Below, piece after piece: positions 20,482 through 29,661 of a stretch of 64,000 bases of DNA (positions are counted from its first letter, which is position 1; each line of letters opens with the position of its first letter). The stretch covers positions 62,001-126,000 of the forward strand of contig JAIYAC010000007.1 in assembly GCA_027489245.1 (NCBI GenBank). The letters run 5' to 3'. Under the pieces are notes generated by a model. That model did not search any database. It saw only the letters and a program-made list of their open reading frames with translations, and had not been told where the DNA came from. The DNA is from Neisseriaceae bacterium. GTDB taxonomy: Bacteria > Pseudomonadota > Gammaproteobacteria > Burkholderiales > Chromobacteriaceae. The position numbers and the translations under genes are program-made.

Positions 20482-21300
20482 GTGGATTTTCTATTGCTCG
20501 CCAAGGCTCTGCTCTTGGGTATCGTCGAGGGGATGACCGAGTTTTTACCGGTGTCCAGTACCGGCCACCTGATCGTGGTGGCGGACCTGATCAATTTCCA
20601 GAATGAAGGCAAGGTATTCGAGATTGCCATCCAGTTTGGCGCCATCCTGGCGGTACTTTTCCAGTACCGGGAGCGTTTTGTTTCGCTGGCCACCGGCATT
20701 ACCCACGATGCCAAAGCGCAACGTTTTGCGGCCAACCTGTTCATCGCCTTCATGCCTGCTGCGGTGATGGGCTTGCTGTTCATCAAGCAGATCAAGTTTT
20801 ACCTGTTTAACCCGCTAAGCGTCGCCACGGCCTTGATTATCGGTGGCTTGGTGATTCTGTTGGCCGAACGGCGCCAGCATGTGGCGCGTATTCACAGTGT
20901 GGATGAAATCCGTGGCCGTGATGCGCTGAAAGTCGGGCTGGCGCAGGTCATTGCCATGATCCCCGGCACGTCGCGCTCCGGGGCCACCATTATTGGCGGC
21001 ATGTTCTTTGGCCTGGATCGCAAAGTGGCCGCCGAGTTTTCGTTCTTCCTGGCGGTGCCAACCATGTTTGCCGCGACCGTATACGACCTGTACAAGCACC
21101 GCGACCTGCTCTCTATGGCCGACTTCCCCATGTTTGCCGTGGGCTTCGTGGCGGCCTTCCTGAGTGCCCTGCTGGCGGTGCGTACCTTGGTCAAGTTTGT
21201 GGCCAACCATACCTATGAAATCTTTGCCTGGTACCGCATTGCGTTTGGTTTGGTGATTCTGGCGACATGGCATTTTGGCCTGGTGGCCTGGCACGTATAA
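20482..21300 (+). CDS. uppP: Undecaprenyl-diphosphatase (BacA/UppP)
   Basis: A 272-residue inner-membrane enzyme that recycles undecaprenyl pyrophosphate to the carrier phosphate for cell-wall synthesis and gives bacitracin tolerance. The glutamate-rich motif ...[18 protein letters not shown] (about 13-30) and the PGTSRSG motif are both present, with seven or eight membrane helices. The start is GTG 20482 with AAAGG upstream (20471-20475); no ATG gives the conserved N-terminus. A copy of the 10-mer repeat is at 20727. Confidence 0.95.
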   Translation: MDFLLLAKALLLGIVEGMTEFLPVSSTGHLIVVADLINFQNEGKVFEIAIQFGAILAVLFQYRERFVSLATGITHDAKAQRFAANLFIAFMPAAVMGLLFIKQIKFYLFNPLSVATALIIGGLVILLAERRQHVARIHSVDEIRGRDALKVGLAQVIAMIPGTSRSGATIIGGMFFGLDRKVAAEFSFFLAVPTMFAATVYDLYKHRDLLSMADFPMFAVGFVAAFLSALLAVRTLVKFVANHTYEIFAWYRIAFGLVILATWHFGLVAWHV

Positions 21301-21306
21301 AAAAGC

Positions 21307-21335
21307 TTGACGCTATTATAGAGATCGTCTATTAT
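21307..21335 (+). promoter_or_regulatory. Promoter of the initiator tRNA gene
   Basis: TTGACG (21307-21312) and TATTAT (21330-21335) with a 17-base spacer, ending 13 bases before the mature tRNA 5' end. Confidence 0.8.
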
Positions 21336-21348
21336 GCGTTCTCTCTGT

Positions 21349-21425
<77 letters not shown>

Positions 21426-21431
21426 AGTTTC

Positions 21432-21465
21432 AAAAAGCCGTCAATCATTGATTGACGGCTTTTTC
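21432..21465 (+). terminator. Terminator after tRNA-fMet
   Basis: AAAAAGCCGTCAATCA and its complement TGATTGACGGCTTTTT flank a single T; the hairpin ends in a T-run. Confidence 0.9.
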
Positions 21466-21500
21466 ATTTGCGCGTGGCTGTCCTGCGCAGATGCCGTGCA

Positions 21501-21539
21501 AACAAAACCCCTTTCAGCGCGAAAGGGGTTTTGTTTTTG
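21501..21539. terminator. Bidirectional terminator before purB end
   Basis: AACAAAACCCCTTTC / GAAAGGGGTTTTGTT, 15-bp arms around a 5-base loop, with T-runs on both strands. On the minus strand it ends purB; on the plus strand it backs up the tRNA terminator. A second hairpin without a T-run (GCCACCGCC/GGCGGTGGC, 21543-21565) lies between it and purB. Confidence 0.85.
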
Positions 21540-21576
21540 GCAGCCACCGCCGCGCAGGCGGTGGCACCAGGTAGCA

Positions 21577-22950
<1,374 letters not shown>

Positions 22951-23019
22951 TCAGTGCTTCCAGGTTGCTGGCCAGCGCAGGCTGGCCGGTTGCTTCAAAA
23001 AGAAATCTTCAGTGCTGGC

Positions 23020-23919
23020 TCAGGCGGCCAGCCGGCGCGCGATACCTGCGGCCAGGGTGTCTGCGGCTTCCGGTTTGAAGCGGAAGAACAGCTCGGGTTC
23101 AATCATTTCCAGTTCCATGATGGCCAGTTGGCCGCGGTTGTCGCGCACCATGTCCACCCGTGCGTACAGCACATCAAACGGTACGGCGGCGATGGCTGCC
23201 TCGGCAAAGCGGATTTCCTCGGCACTGGCTTCGTAGCGGTGTACGGTGCCGCCGTGGTCGTCTTGTACACGGAAGTCGCCGGCTTTGGCGGTCTTGCGGA
23301 TGGCGTGCGTGTACTGGCCATCGATGACCATCAGCGATAGCTCGCCCTGGCTCAGGATGTCGTGCTGGAACGGTTGCAGCATCATGGCTTCTTGCTGCAC
23401 CAGCTCGGCAAACGTGCATTCCAGCGCGGCGGCCCCTTCGGCTTGTAGCCGGTAGGTGTGACGCGCGGCGCCGGAAATCACCGGTTTGAGGATGACGTCT
23501 TGCCAGCCACTATCGGCAATCACTTGGGCCAGCGTGCGCTGGTCGCCCACTTCGATATAGCAGGTGGGCACGGTATTGATACCGGCTTGTTGCAGGTCGG
23601 CCAGATAGTGTTTATCGAGGTTCCAGTGAATCAGCCCGGCCTCGTTGAATAAACGGGTAGTCTGGCCAACCTTGGCTAGCCAGGGGGCAAACTCGTCAAA
23701 GCGGTGGAAGTAGTCCCAGGTGGTACGAAACACGGCGGCACGGCATTGTGCCCAGTCATAGCCCGGCTCGGCCCAGTCTTTGCGGCCAACCTTTAGCCCC
23801 TGCCTGGCCAGTGCGCTGGCGACCAGGCCGTCTTCCTGGTGTACTTGGCGGCTGTACCAGTCTTGCTCGTCCAGTGCGAGCAGGGCGTTGTCGGTGAGTA
23901 CAACGATATCGAATTGCAT
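23020..23919 (-). CDS. ATP-grasp domain protein, substrate unknown
   Basis: A 299-residue protein with the glutathione-synthetase-like ATP-grasp fold. Visible parts are the preATP-grasp half (1-90), the lysine strand VILKPVISGAARHTYRL, an acidic loop (MLQPFQHDILSQGELSLMVIDG) and the metal-binding end IMELEMIEPELFFRF. The last part and the overall layout resemble DcsG-type ligases of D-cycloserine synthesis, but no other such genes are nearby. It lies between purB and ffh, separated from ffh by a terminator, so it likely has its own promoter. The substrate cannot be inferred from context. Confidence 0.75.
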   Translation of the reverse strand: MQFDIVVLTDNALLALDEQDWYSRQVHQEDGLVASALARQGLKVGRKDWAEPGYDWAQCRAAVFRTTWDYFHRFDEFAPWLAKVGQTTRLFNEAGLIHWNLDKHYLADLQQAGINTVPTCYIEVGDQRTLAQVIADSGWQDVILKPVISGAARHTYRLQAEGAAALECTFAELVQQEAMMLQPFQHDILSQGELSLMVIDGQYTHAIRKTAKAGDFRVQDDHGGTVHRYEASAEEIRFAEAAIAAVPFDVLYARVDMVRDNRGQLAIMELEMIEPELFFRFKPEAADTLAAGIARRLAA

Positions 23920-23940
23920 CGGCTAGCTTTCTGCTACACA

Positions 23941-23970
23941 TGAAAAACGGGCGTACACGACGCCCGTTGC
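23941..23970 (-). terminator. Terminator after ffh
   Basis: The minus-strand stem AACGGGCGT / ACGCCCGTT, loop of 5, is followed by TTTTTC. It ends ffh 9 bases after its stop codon. Confidence 0.85.
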
Positions 23971-23976
23971 CAACGA

Positions 23977-25332
23977 TTACATGCCCGGCAGCATGCCTTT
24001 CATGCCCTTCATCAGTTTCATGATGCCGCCTTTGGAGGAAAAGGCTTTCATCATTTTCTGCGTCTGCTCGAACTGTGCCAGCAGGCGGTTGACTTCTTGT
24101 ACCGAGACGCCGGAGCCGGTAGCGATGCGGCGCTTGCGGCTGGCTTTGATCAGCTCGGGCTTGCGGCGCTCTTCCATGGTCATCGAGTTGATGATGCCCT
24201 CGATGCGGCGCATGGATTTTTCGGCCTCGGCACCTTGCACACCTTTGGCCAGCTGGCCGATTTCACCCGGCATTTTTTCCAGCAGGTTGGTCATGCCGCC
24301 CATTTTTTTCATCTGCTGCATCTGGGCTTTGAAGTCTTCCAGATCGAAGCCTTTGCCGGACTTCAGCTTTTTCGCCATCTTGGCGGCTTCGTCCTGGTCT
24401 ATGCCTTTCTGTACGTCTTCAATCAGCGACAGTACGTCACCCATGCCCAGAATGCGGCTGGCCAGACGGTCGGGGTGGAACGGCTCCAGGCCGCTGATTT
24501 TCTCACCCACACCAATGAATTTGATCGGCTTGCCGGTGATGTGGCGTACCGACAGGGCAGCACCACCGCGCGAGTCGCCGTCCATCTTGGTCAGCACCAC
24601 GCCGGTCAGCGGCAGCGCTTCGTTGAATGCCTGCGCGGTATTGACGGCATCCTGGCCCTGCATGGCATCTACCACAAACAGGGTTTCTACCGGCTTCAGG
24701 AAGGCATGCAGCTCCTTGATTTCGGCCATCATGGCTTCGTCAATGGCCAGGCGGCCGGCGGTATCTACCATCAGCACATCAAAGAAGTGACGTTTGGCGT
24801 AGTCCAGCGCTGCCTGGGCAATGGCCAGCGGCTTTTGGTCGCCGGCGGAGGGGAACCACTCTACGCCTACTTGCTCGGCCAGGGTTTTCAGCTGCTCGAT
24901 GGCTGCCGGGCGGTAGACGTCGGCCGAGACCACCAGAATCTTTTTCTTCTGGGTGTCTTTCAGCAGTTTGGACAGCTTGCCCACGGTGGTGGTTTTACCC
25001 GCACCCTGCAGGCCTGCCATCAGGATAATGGCGGGCGGTACGGCGGCCAGGTTCAGCGCGTCGTTTTTCTCGCCCATCAGTTTGACGAGCTCTTCATTGA
25101 CCACGCCAATCAGCGCCTGGCTCGGGGTCAGGCTGCCCAGGACTTCCTGGCCCAGCGCCCGTTCCTTGACCTGGTTAATGAAGGTTTTTACCACTGGCAG
25201 GGCGACATCGGCCTCCAGCAGGGCCATGCGCACTTCGCGCAGGGCGTCTTGTATATTCGTTTCCGAGATCCGTGCCTGACCGCGCAAGGTTTTCAGCGCA
25301 CTGGTGAGGCGTGAGGTAAGGTTGTCAAGCAT
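23977..25332 (-). CDS. ffh: Signal recognition particle protein Ffh
   Basis: A 451-residue SRP54 GTPase that binds signal sequences and 4.5S RNA and targets membrane proteins to FtsY. The order is N domain, G domain (P-loop GLQGAGKTTTVGKL; DTAGR; TKMDGDSRGG) and a methionine-rich M domain ending KLMKGMKGMLPGM. The SRP RNA-binding segment RRKPELIKASRKRRIATGSG is intact. It is divergent from the CcsA-like gene, a common proteobacterial pairing. Confidence 0.97.
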   Translation of the reverse strand: MLDNLTSRLTSALKTLRGQARISETNIQDALREVRMALLEADVALPVVKTFINQVKERALGQEVLGSLTPSQALIGVVNEELVKLMGEKNDALNLAAVPPAIILMAGLQGAGKTTTVGKLSKLLKDTQKKKILVVSADVYRPAAIEQLKTLAEQVGVEWFPSAGDQKPLAIAQAALDYAKRHFFDVLMVDTAGRLAIDEAMMAEIKELHAFLKPVETLFVVDAMQGQDAVNTAQAFNEALPLTGVVLTKMDGDSRGGAALSVRHITGKPIKFIGVGEKISGLEPFHPDRLASRILGMGDVLSLIEDVQKGIDQDEAAKMAKKLKSGKGFDLEDFKAQMQQMKKMGGMTNLLEKMPGEIGQLAKGVQGAEAEKSMRRIEGIINSMTMEERRKPELIKASRKRRIATGSGVSVQEVNRLLAQFEQTQKMMKAFSSKGGIMKLMKGMKGMLPGM

Positions 25333-25435
25333 GGGATATCCTTATGGTCTGCCAAGCACTCTCGGCTTGGTGTAGACTTCTGCAATCGTTCATTTTACCA
25401 CGACCCGGTTCCGGTTCGTTGAGCTCCCACATTCC

Positions 25436-26254
25436 ATGAGCGGATTCCTCTTCATTTTGCTAATTCTGCTGGCCTGCGGTTATCTGGGGCTATCCTGGCA
25501 TTTCCTGGCGCACTGGCGTGGCGTGGCCTCCTGGCAGCGCCAGCCGGTAAGCGAGCATTCACTGCTGGGCGTGTTGTTGCTCATGCACGCGGCAATTCTG
25601 GCTATGCCTGTGCTGCAGGATGGTGGCGTACGCTTGGGCGTAGGCTCGGTGCTGTCACTGCTTAGCTGGATCATGTTGCTGATTTTCTGGACCGGCAGCT
25701 ACTTTGCCCGCATGGAAGGCCTGCAACTCTTTCTGGTGCCGCTGGCGGCAATCGGCATTTTGATGGCCGAAGTGCTGCCTATCCCTCATACCCTGTACGC
25801 TGTGGATAATCTGCCGTTCATGCTGCACTTGCTGGTGTCTTTATTGGCTTACAGCCTGTTTGCCATCGGGGCCATGCTGGCTATCCTGATGCTGGTTCAG
25901 GAGTATGCCTTGCACCACCGCCGCTTTGCCTTGGCTAGGCAGATGCCGCCCCTGCTGGTACTGGAAAACCTGATGTTCCAGACGCTAGGTACCGGCTTTA
26001 TCCTACTGACATGCAGCCTTGCCAGTGGTGTGCTGTTTGCTGAAGAGGTGTTTGGCCGTGCGCTGCCACTGAGCCATAAAGTGATTTTCGGCTTCTTGTC
26101 GTGGCTGGTGTTTGGCAGCCTGCTAGTTGGCCGCAAGCTGCATGGCTGGCGTGGCCGCTTAGCCATACGCTGGACGCTGGCAGGTTTTGCACTGTTACTT
26201 TTTGGCTATATCGGTAGCAAGATTGTTTTGGAGTTTGTTTTACATCGCTATTGA
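25436..26254 (+). CDS. CcsA/YpjD-family cytochrome c assembly-like membrane protein
   Basis: A 272-residue protein with about eight membrane helices and the conserved CcsA/CcmC-family segment around NLPFMLHLLVSLLAYSLFAIGAMLAILMLVQE, ending with a histidine-bearing SHKVIFGFLSWLVFG. The E. coli relative YpjD is also divergent from ffh. A role in haem handling is suggested by the family but not proven; it lacks a full cytochrome c maturation neighbourhood here. A copy of the 10-mer repeat is at 26126. Confidence 0.8.
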   Translation: MSGFLFILLILLACGYLGLSWHFLAHWRGVASWQRQPVSEHSLLGVLLLMHAAILAMPVLQDGGVRLGVGSVLSLLSWIMLLIFWTGSYFARMEGLQLFLVPLAAIGILMAEVLPIPHTLYAVDNLPFMLHLLVSLLAYSLFAIGAMLAILMLVQEYALHHRRFALARQMPPLLVLENLMFQTLGTGFILLTCSLASGVLFAEEVFGRALPLSHKVIFGFLSWLVFGSLLVGRKLHGWRGRLAIRWTLAGFALLLFGYIGSKIVLEFVLHRY

Positions 26255-26321
26255 GCTTTTGGCATATTGGGTCAGCGGCAGGCATCTGTGCCGTAATCAC
26301 ATGTTTCTATAAGGAGTAGTT

Positions 26322-26729
26322 ATGAAGAAATGGATTATTGGCCTGTTTGCCATGCTAATGTCGGTAGCCGCCTTCGCCGCGGTCAACATCAATACCGCCA
26401 CCCAGCAAGAACTGGAAACCCTGAAAGGCATTGGCCCGGTGAAAGCCAAGGCCATCATCGACTACCGTAGCAAGAATGGTCCGTTCAAAAGCCAGGCCGA
26501 CCTGGTGAATGTGCCTGGTATTGGTGAGAAAACGGTAGAAAAGCTCAAGGCTGATCTGGCGGTGAGTGGTAGCACCAGTACCGCAGCTGCGAAAGTAGCG
26601 GCAAAAGGTGCAGCCGCCACGGCGACGACTGCGGCACCTGCTGCACAACAAACAGCCAAACAAGCCAAGGCAGCAGCAAAAGCTGCGGCTACCCCAGCGA
26701 CACCCACACCGGCTGCCAAGAAGCCCTGA
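26322..26729 (+). CDS. comEA: ComEA-like helix-hairpin-helix DNA-binding competence protein
   Basis: A 135-residue secreted protein: signal peptide about 1-19, then a ComEA-type domain with two helix-hairpin-helix motifs, LKGIGPVKAKAI and VPGIGEKTVEKL, preceded by VNINTATQQELETL. The remainder (about 85-135) is a low-complexity alanine/lysine tail that may help bind DNA. Periplasmic ComEA proteins bind incoming double-stranded DNA and ratchet it into the periplasm during transformation. ATG 26322 has AGGAG upstream. It ends at a terminator shared with the convergent photolyase gene. Confidence 0.88.
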   Translation: MKKWIIGLFAMLMSVAAFAAVNINTATQQELETLKGIGPVKAKAIIDYRSKNGPFKSQADLVNVPGIGEKTVEKLKADLAVSGSTSTAAAKVAAKGAAATATTAAPAAQQTAKQAKAAAKAAATPATPTPAAKKP

Positions 26730-26751
26730 TCAGCATACTGCTTAATCTGCC

Positions 26752-26777
26752 AAAGCCCGGCCTGCCGGGCTTTTTTA
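26752..26777. terminator. Terminator after comEA
   Basis: AAAGCCCGGC CT GCCGGGCTTTTTT; the A/T flanks would allow some function on the minus strand for phr. Confidence 0.88.
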
Positions 26778-26821
26778 TTACTACTGAGCAGACTAATGCG
26801 GTAATAGCAGCTTTTGCTGCG

Positions 26822-28228
26822 CTAATCTTGTCTGCCAAATAGCGCCAATGCACGTTCCCGCTGCATGGCGTGATCCACTATCGGCTCCGGATACGTTTGC
26901 CCCAGTACGAAACCGAGAGGCAGCTGCTTGGCCAGCCATGGCGCATGGATACTCTTGTTATCCAGTGCGGCCAACTGTGGCAGATAGCGCCGGATGAATT
27001 TCCCTTCAGGGTCAAACTTTTCCGATTGGCTGACCGGGTTGAAGATGCGGAAATACGGCTGGGCATCGCAGCCGGTAGACGCGGCCCACTGCCAGCCACC
27101 GTTGTTGGCTGCCAGGTCGAAATCCATTAGTTTTGCTGCAAAGTAGGCTTCACCCCAACGCCAGTCGATCAACAGGTCTTTTACCAGGAAGCTGGCCACA
27201 ATCATGCGTAGCCGGTTGTGCATATAGCCGGTCTGGTTAAGCTGGCACATGGCAGCATCCACAATCGGGTAGCCGGTACGCCCCTCGCACCATGCTTCAA
27301 ACCAGTGCTGCTCGCCCGGGAACTGCAGTGTGCGGTAGGCCGGCTTGAAGCTTTCGCTGGCCGCTTGCGGGTAGTGCCACAGCAGCTGCTGGTAAAACTC
27401 GCGCCAGATCAGCTCATTGAGCCAGCAGCCCGCGCCCTCGTTTTCCTGTGAGATGGCCAGAGACACGGCTTCGCGTACCGACACGGTACCAAAGCGCAAG
27501 TGTACCGACAGGCCTGATACGCCGGGTTCGCCTGGAAAGTCGCGCAGGGTATGGTAGTGCAGCAGCTTGCGGGCAAAGCGCGTCAACAAGCTCAAGCCAG
27601 CCTCACGTCCAGGTTTGGCTGCAGGTGTGATGGATGGTTCACCAAAACCGAGCTCATTTAGCGTTGGCATTGGGGATGTTGTTTCCCCAGGTCTGCCCCA
27701 CTGCGCTTTGCCAGTATCCGGGTAGGGGAGCGCCAGGCCGCTATGAAAGCGTTTGCGCCAGGCCCGCATATACGGGGTAAACACCGTGTAGGGTTTGCTT
27801 TGGCCAGTGAGTAGCTCGTCGCACTCAAAGATGACTTGGTCTTTGCACAAGACCAGCTCGCTGCCAACTGCCATCAGGCTGTCTGCCACCTGTGCGTCCC
27901 GGCTGCGTGCATAGGGCTCGTAGTCGCGATTGGCGTAAACCGTTTGACAGCCCATAACCTGCGCTTGAGCGGGTATCAGCACCGCCGGATCACCGTGCAA
28001 CACTAAAAGATCACCGCCACGTGCCTGCAGCGCCTGTTTTAGCTCGCTGACGGCATGGTGGATAAAACCCAGCCGCGCATCATCAGCCGGCAGCTTGGCC
28101 AGTATTGTGCTGTCAAATATGAATATGCCATAGGCTACGTCAGCATGATTAGATGCCTCCAGCACGGCAGCGTTATCAGACAGACGCAGATCGCGCCTGA
28201 ACCAGACTAGTGATTTCGATAGAGTCAT
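26822..28228 (-). CDS. phr: Deoxyribodipyrimidine photolyase
   Basis: A 468-residue class I CPD photolyase that uses light and FAD to split pyrimidine dimers. An N-terminal antenna domain (SLVWFRRDLRLSDN) is followed by the FAD domain, with the signature around CQLNQTGYMHNRLRMIVASFLVKDLLIDWRWGE (shown here by its position, about residues 323-355) and NNGGWQWAASTG. ATG 28228 starts the conserved N-terminus; 16 upstream codons to 28276 are open but unlike the family. It is convergent with comEA. Confidence 0.93.
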   Translation of the reverse strand: MTLSKSLVWFRRDLRLSDNAAVLEASNHADVAYGIFIFDSTILAKLPADDARLGFIHHAVSELKQALQARGGDLLVLHGDPAVLIPAQAQVMGCQTVYANRDYEPYARSRDAQVADSLMAVGSELVLCKDQVIFECDELLTGQSKPYTVFTPYMRAWRKRFHSGLALPYPDTGKAQWGRPGETTSPMPTLNELGFGEPSITPAAKPGREAGLSLLTRFARKLLHYHTLRDFPGEPGVSGLSVHLRFGTVSVREAVSLAISQENEGAGCWLNELIWREFYQQLLWHYPQAASESFKPAYRTLQFPGEQHWFEAWCEGRTGYPIVDAAMCQLNQTGYMHNRLRMIVASFLVKDLLIDWRWGEAYFAAKLMDFDLAANNGGWQWAASTGCDAQPYFRIFNPVSQSEKFDPEGKFIRRYLPQLAALDNKSIHAPWLAKQLPLGFVLGQTYPEPIVDHAMQRERALALFGRQD

Positions 28229-28533
28229 GTTGGATTGGTCTTGTGTGGCAAACGCAACAACGTGCTCTGCAAACATGCTTTTTGTTGTTGTTGCGCAACT
28301 GTTGGTGGAAGGTTAATTCCTATTAAAAACAGTGACTTGGTGTGTTTTTTTTGGTTGTATACAAACTGCAGTGACCAAAAAAACCTCACTAAAGCTTTGT
28401 TTTTTTGCAACGGTGCATTTATATTCCAGTCCAGATACCGCCGGTTAACCGGTGGTCAAGACAGCCCGCCCGGCACCCACAAAACGTGCCGGCTACTTAT
28501 CGGGCAGTGTACATGACCTCGAAAGGAACACAC
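28229..28533. other. AT-rich spacer and porin leader region
   Basis: About 300 bases between divergent phr and the porin gene. The left half is unusually T-rich for this chromosome. It holds a candidate porin promoter (28397-28425) and a leader hairpin, CCGGCAC / GTGCCGG (28470-28476 with 28486-28492). No small coding sequence with a believable ribosome site was found. Confidence 0.5.
28397..28425 (+). promoter_or_regulatory. Candidate porin promoter
   Basis: TTGTTT (28397-28402) and TATATT (28420-28425) with a 17-base spacer, leaving a leader of about 100 bases with one clear hairpin. Confidence 0.5.
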
Positions 28534-29511
28534 ATGAAGAAGCTGATCGTACTGGCTACTCTGGCTGCTCTGCCGGCTGTTGCAATGGCTGACGTTACTA
28601 TCTCCGGCGTTGTTGGCGTTGGTATCCAAAACACCAAAACCGGTTCCGCTGGCTCCGTAAACGACATGAACCGCGCTGCTGGTGAAATTAAGTTTGCCGG
28701 TTCCGAAGATCTGGGCAACGGCCTGAAAGCTGTATGGCAAGTTGCTAACCGTATCGACCCTACTTACGACGAAAAAACCAACGCCTGGGGCGGTCGTGAC
28801 ACTTTCGTTGGTGTTAAAGGTTCCTTCGGTCAAGTTCGCTTCGGTAACGTAAGCAACCCAACCAACTCCGGCTTCTCCGGTAACGCTGACGTATTCACTG
28901 TAATCGGTCTGCATGGCGACGGTTCTTACAAAGATGGCGAAGCACGTCTGGCTCACTCCATCCGCTTTGACTCCGCTGAAATTGCTGGTCTGAAAGTAGC
29001 AATCTCCCAACAGCTGAAAGAAGGTTCCGGCCAGGCTGTTGCTGCTAACGCTACTTCCTACTCCAGCGGCTTGGGCATCAGCTACGCTGCTGGTCCTGTA
29101 ACCCTGATTTACTCCGGTACTTCCAAAAAGAACGGTACCGCTGCAGGCGTTACCGACAAAACCAACCAGTTCACTGCTCAGGCTTCCCTGGGTGATATCG
29201 GCCTGAACTTCGGTTACGGCGATACCAAAGCAGACACTGGCGCAAACCAGACCAAAAAACGCGGCTACGGTATCAGCGCTACCTACGCACTGGGTGCTGT
29301 TACTCCGATGGTTGGCTACTGGAAACAGAACGACAGCAAAAAAGCTGGCGTTTCCCAGAAAGATGGCTTCAACGTGTTCTCGGCTAGCGTAGATTACGCT
29401 CTGTCCAAGCGCACCAACGCTGGTGTTGAATTCCAGAAGCAATCTGAAGGCAAAACTGGCGCTAACGACAAGAAACGCATTGGCGCTGTTTACCTGGTAC
29501 ACAGCTTCTAA
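28534..29511 (+). CDS. Gram-negative outer-membrane porin
   Basis: A 325-residue trimeric-type porin. The signal peptide (MKKLIVLATLAALPAVAMA) is followed by mature DVTISGVVGVG, and the chain ends in a beta-strand with terminal phenylalanine (VYLVHSF), the outer-membrane assembly signal. The alternating pattern throughout fits a 16-strand barrel of the neisserial/betaproteobacterial porin family. Codon use is strongly biased (GCT, GGT, AAA, TCC), unlike neighbours, as expected of a very highly expressed gene. ATG 28534 has AAAGGA upstream; the open frame from 28405 is not used. Confidence 0.95.
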   Translation: MKKLIVLATLAALPAVAMADVTISGVVGVGIQNTKTGSAGSVNDMNRAAGEIKFAGSEDLGNGLKAVWQVANRIDPTYDEKTNAWGGRDTFVGVKGSFGQVRFGNVSNPTNSGFSGNADVFTVIGLHGDGSYKDGEARLAHSIRFDSAEIAGLKVAISQQLKEGSGQAVAANATSYSSGLGISYAAGPVTLIYSGTSKKNGTAAGVTDKTNQFTAQASLGDIGLNFGYGDTKADTGANQTKKRGYGISATYALGAVTPMVGYWKQNDSKKAGVSQKDGFNVFSASVDYALSKRTNAGVEFQKQSEGKTGANDKKRIGAVYLVHSF

Positions 29512-29535
29512 TCGAAATTTTTTCGTTTAGTATGC

Positions 29536-29563
29536 AAAAAGGCTGCTTCGGCAGCCTTTTTTT
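29536..29563 (+). terminator. Terminator after the porin gene
   Basis: AAAAAGGCTGC TTCG GCAGCCTTTTTTT, a hairpin with a stable TTCG tetraloop. Confidence 0.92.
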
Positions 29564-29604
29564 ATTGCTGGACACCATTGGCTTTGCAGTAAAGTACACA
29601 ATGC

Positions 29605-29636
29605 TTGCTGATACCTATCGGCTTCAGTCGTATAAT
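29605..29636 (+). promoter_or_regulatory. Possible promoter of the pilB operon
   Basis: A perfect TATAAT at 29631-29636 stands 26 bases before the pilB start. The -35 is weak (CTGATA at 17 bases, or TTGCTG at 20). Its position rules against translation from 29605. Confidence 0.5.
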
Positions 29637-29661
29637 CGACTTAACTCACTTTCAAGTACTG

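Noticed and set aside
29605..29661. Earlier start for pilB
   Set aside because: The first codons would include a perfect TATAAT -10 element; the protein similarity begins after ATG 29662.
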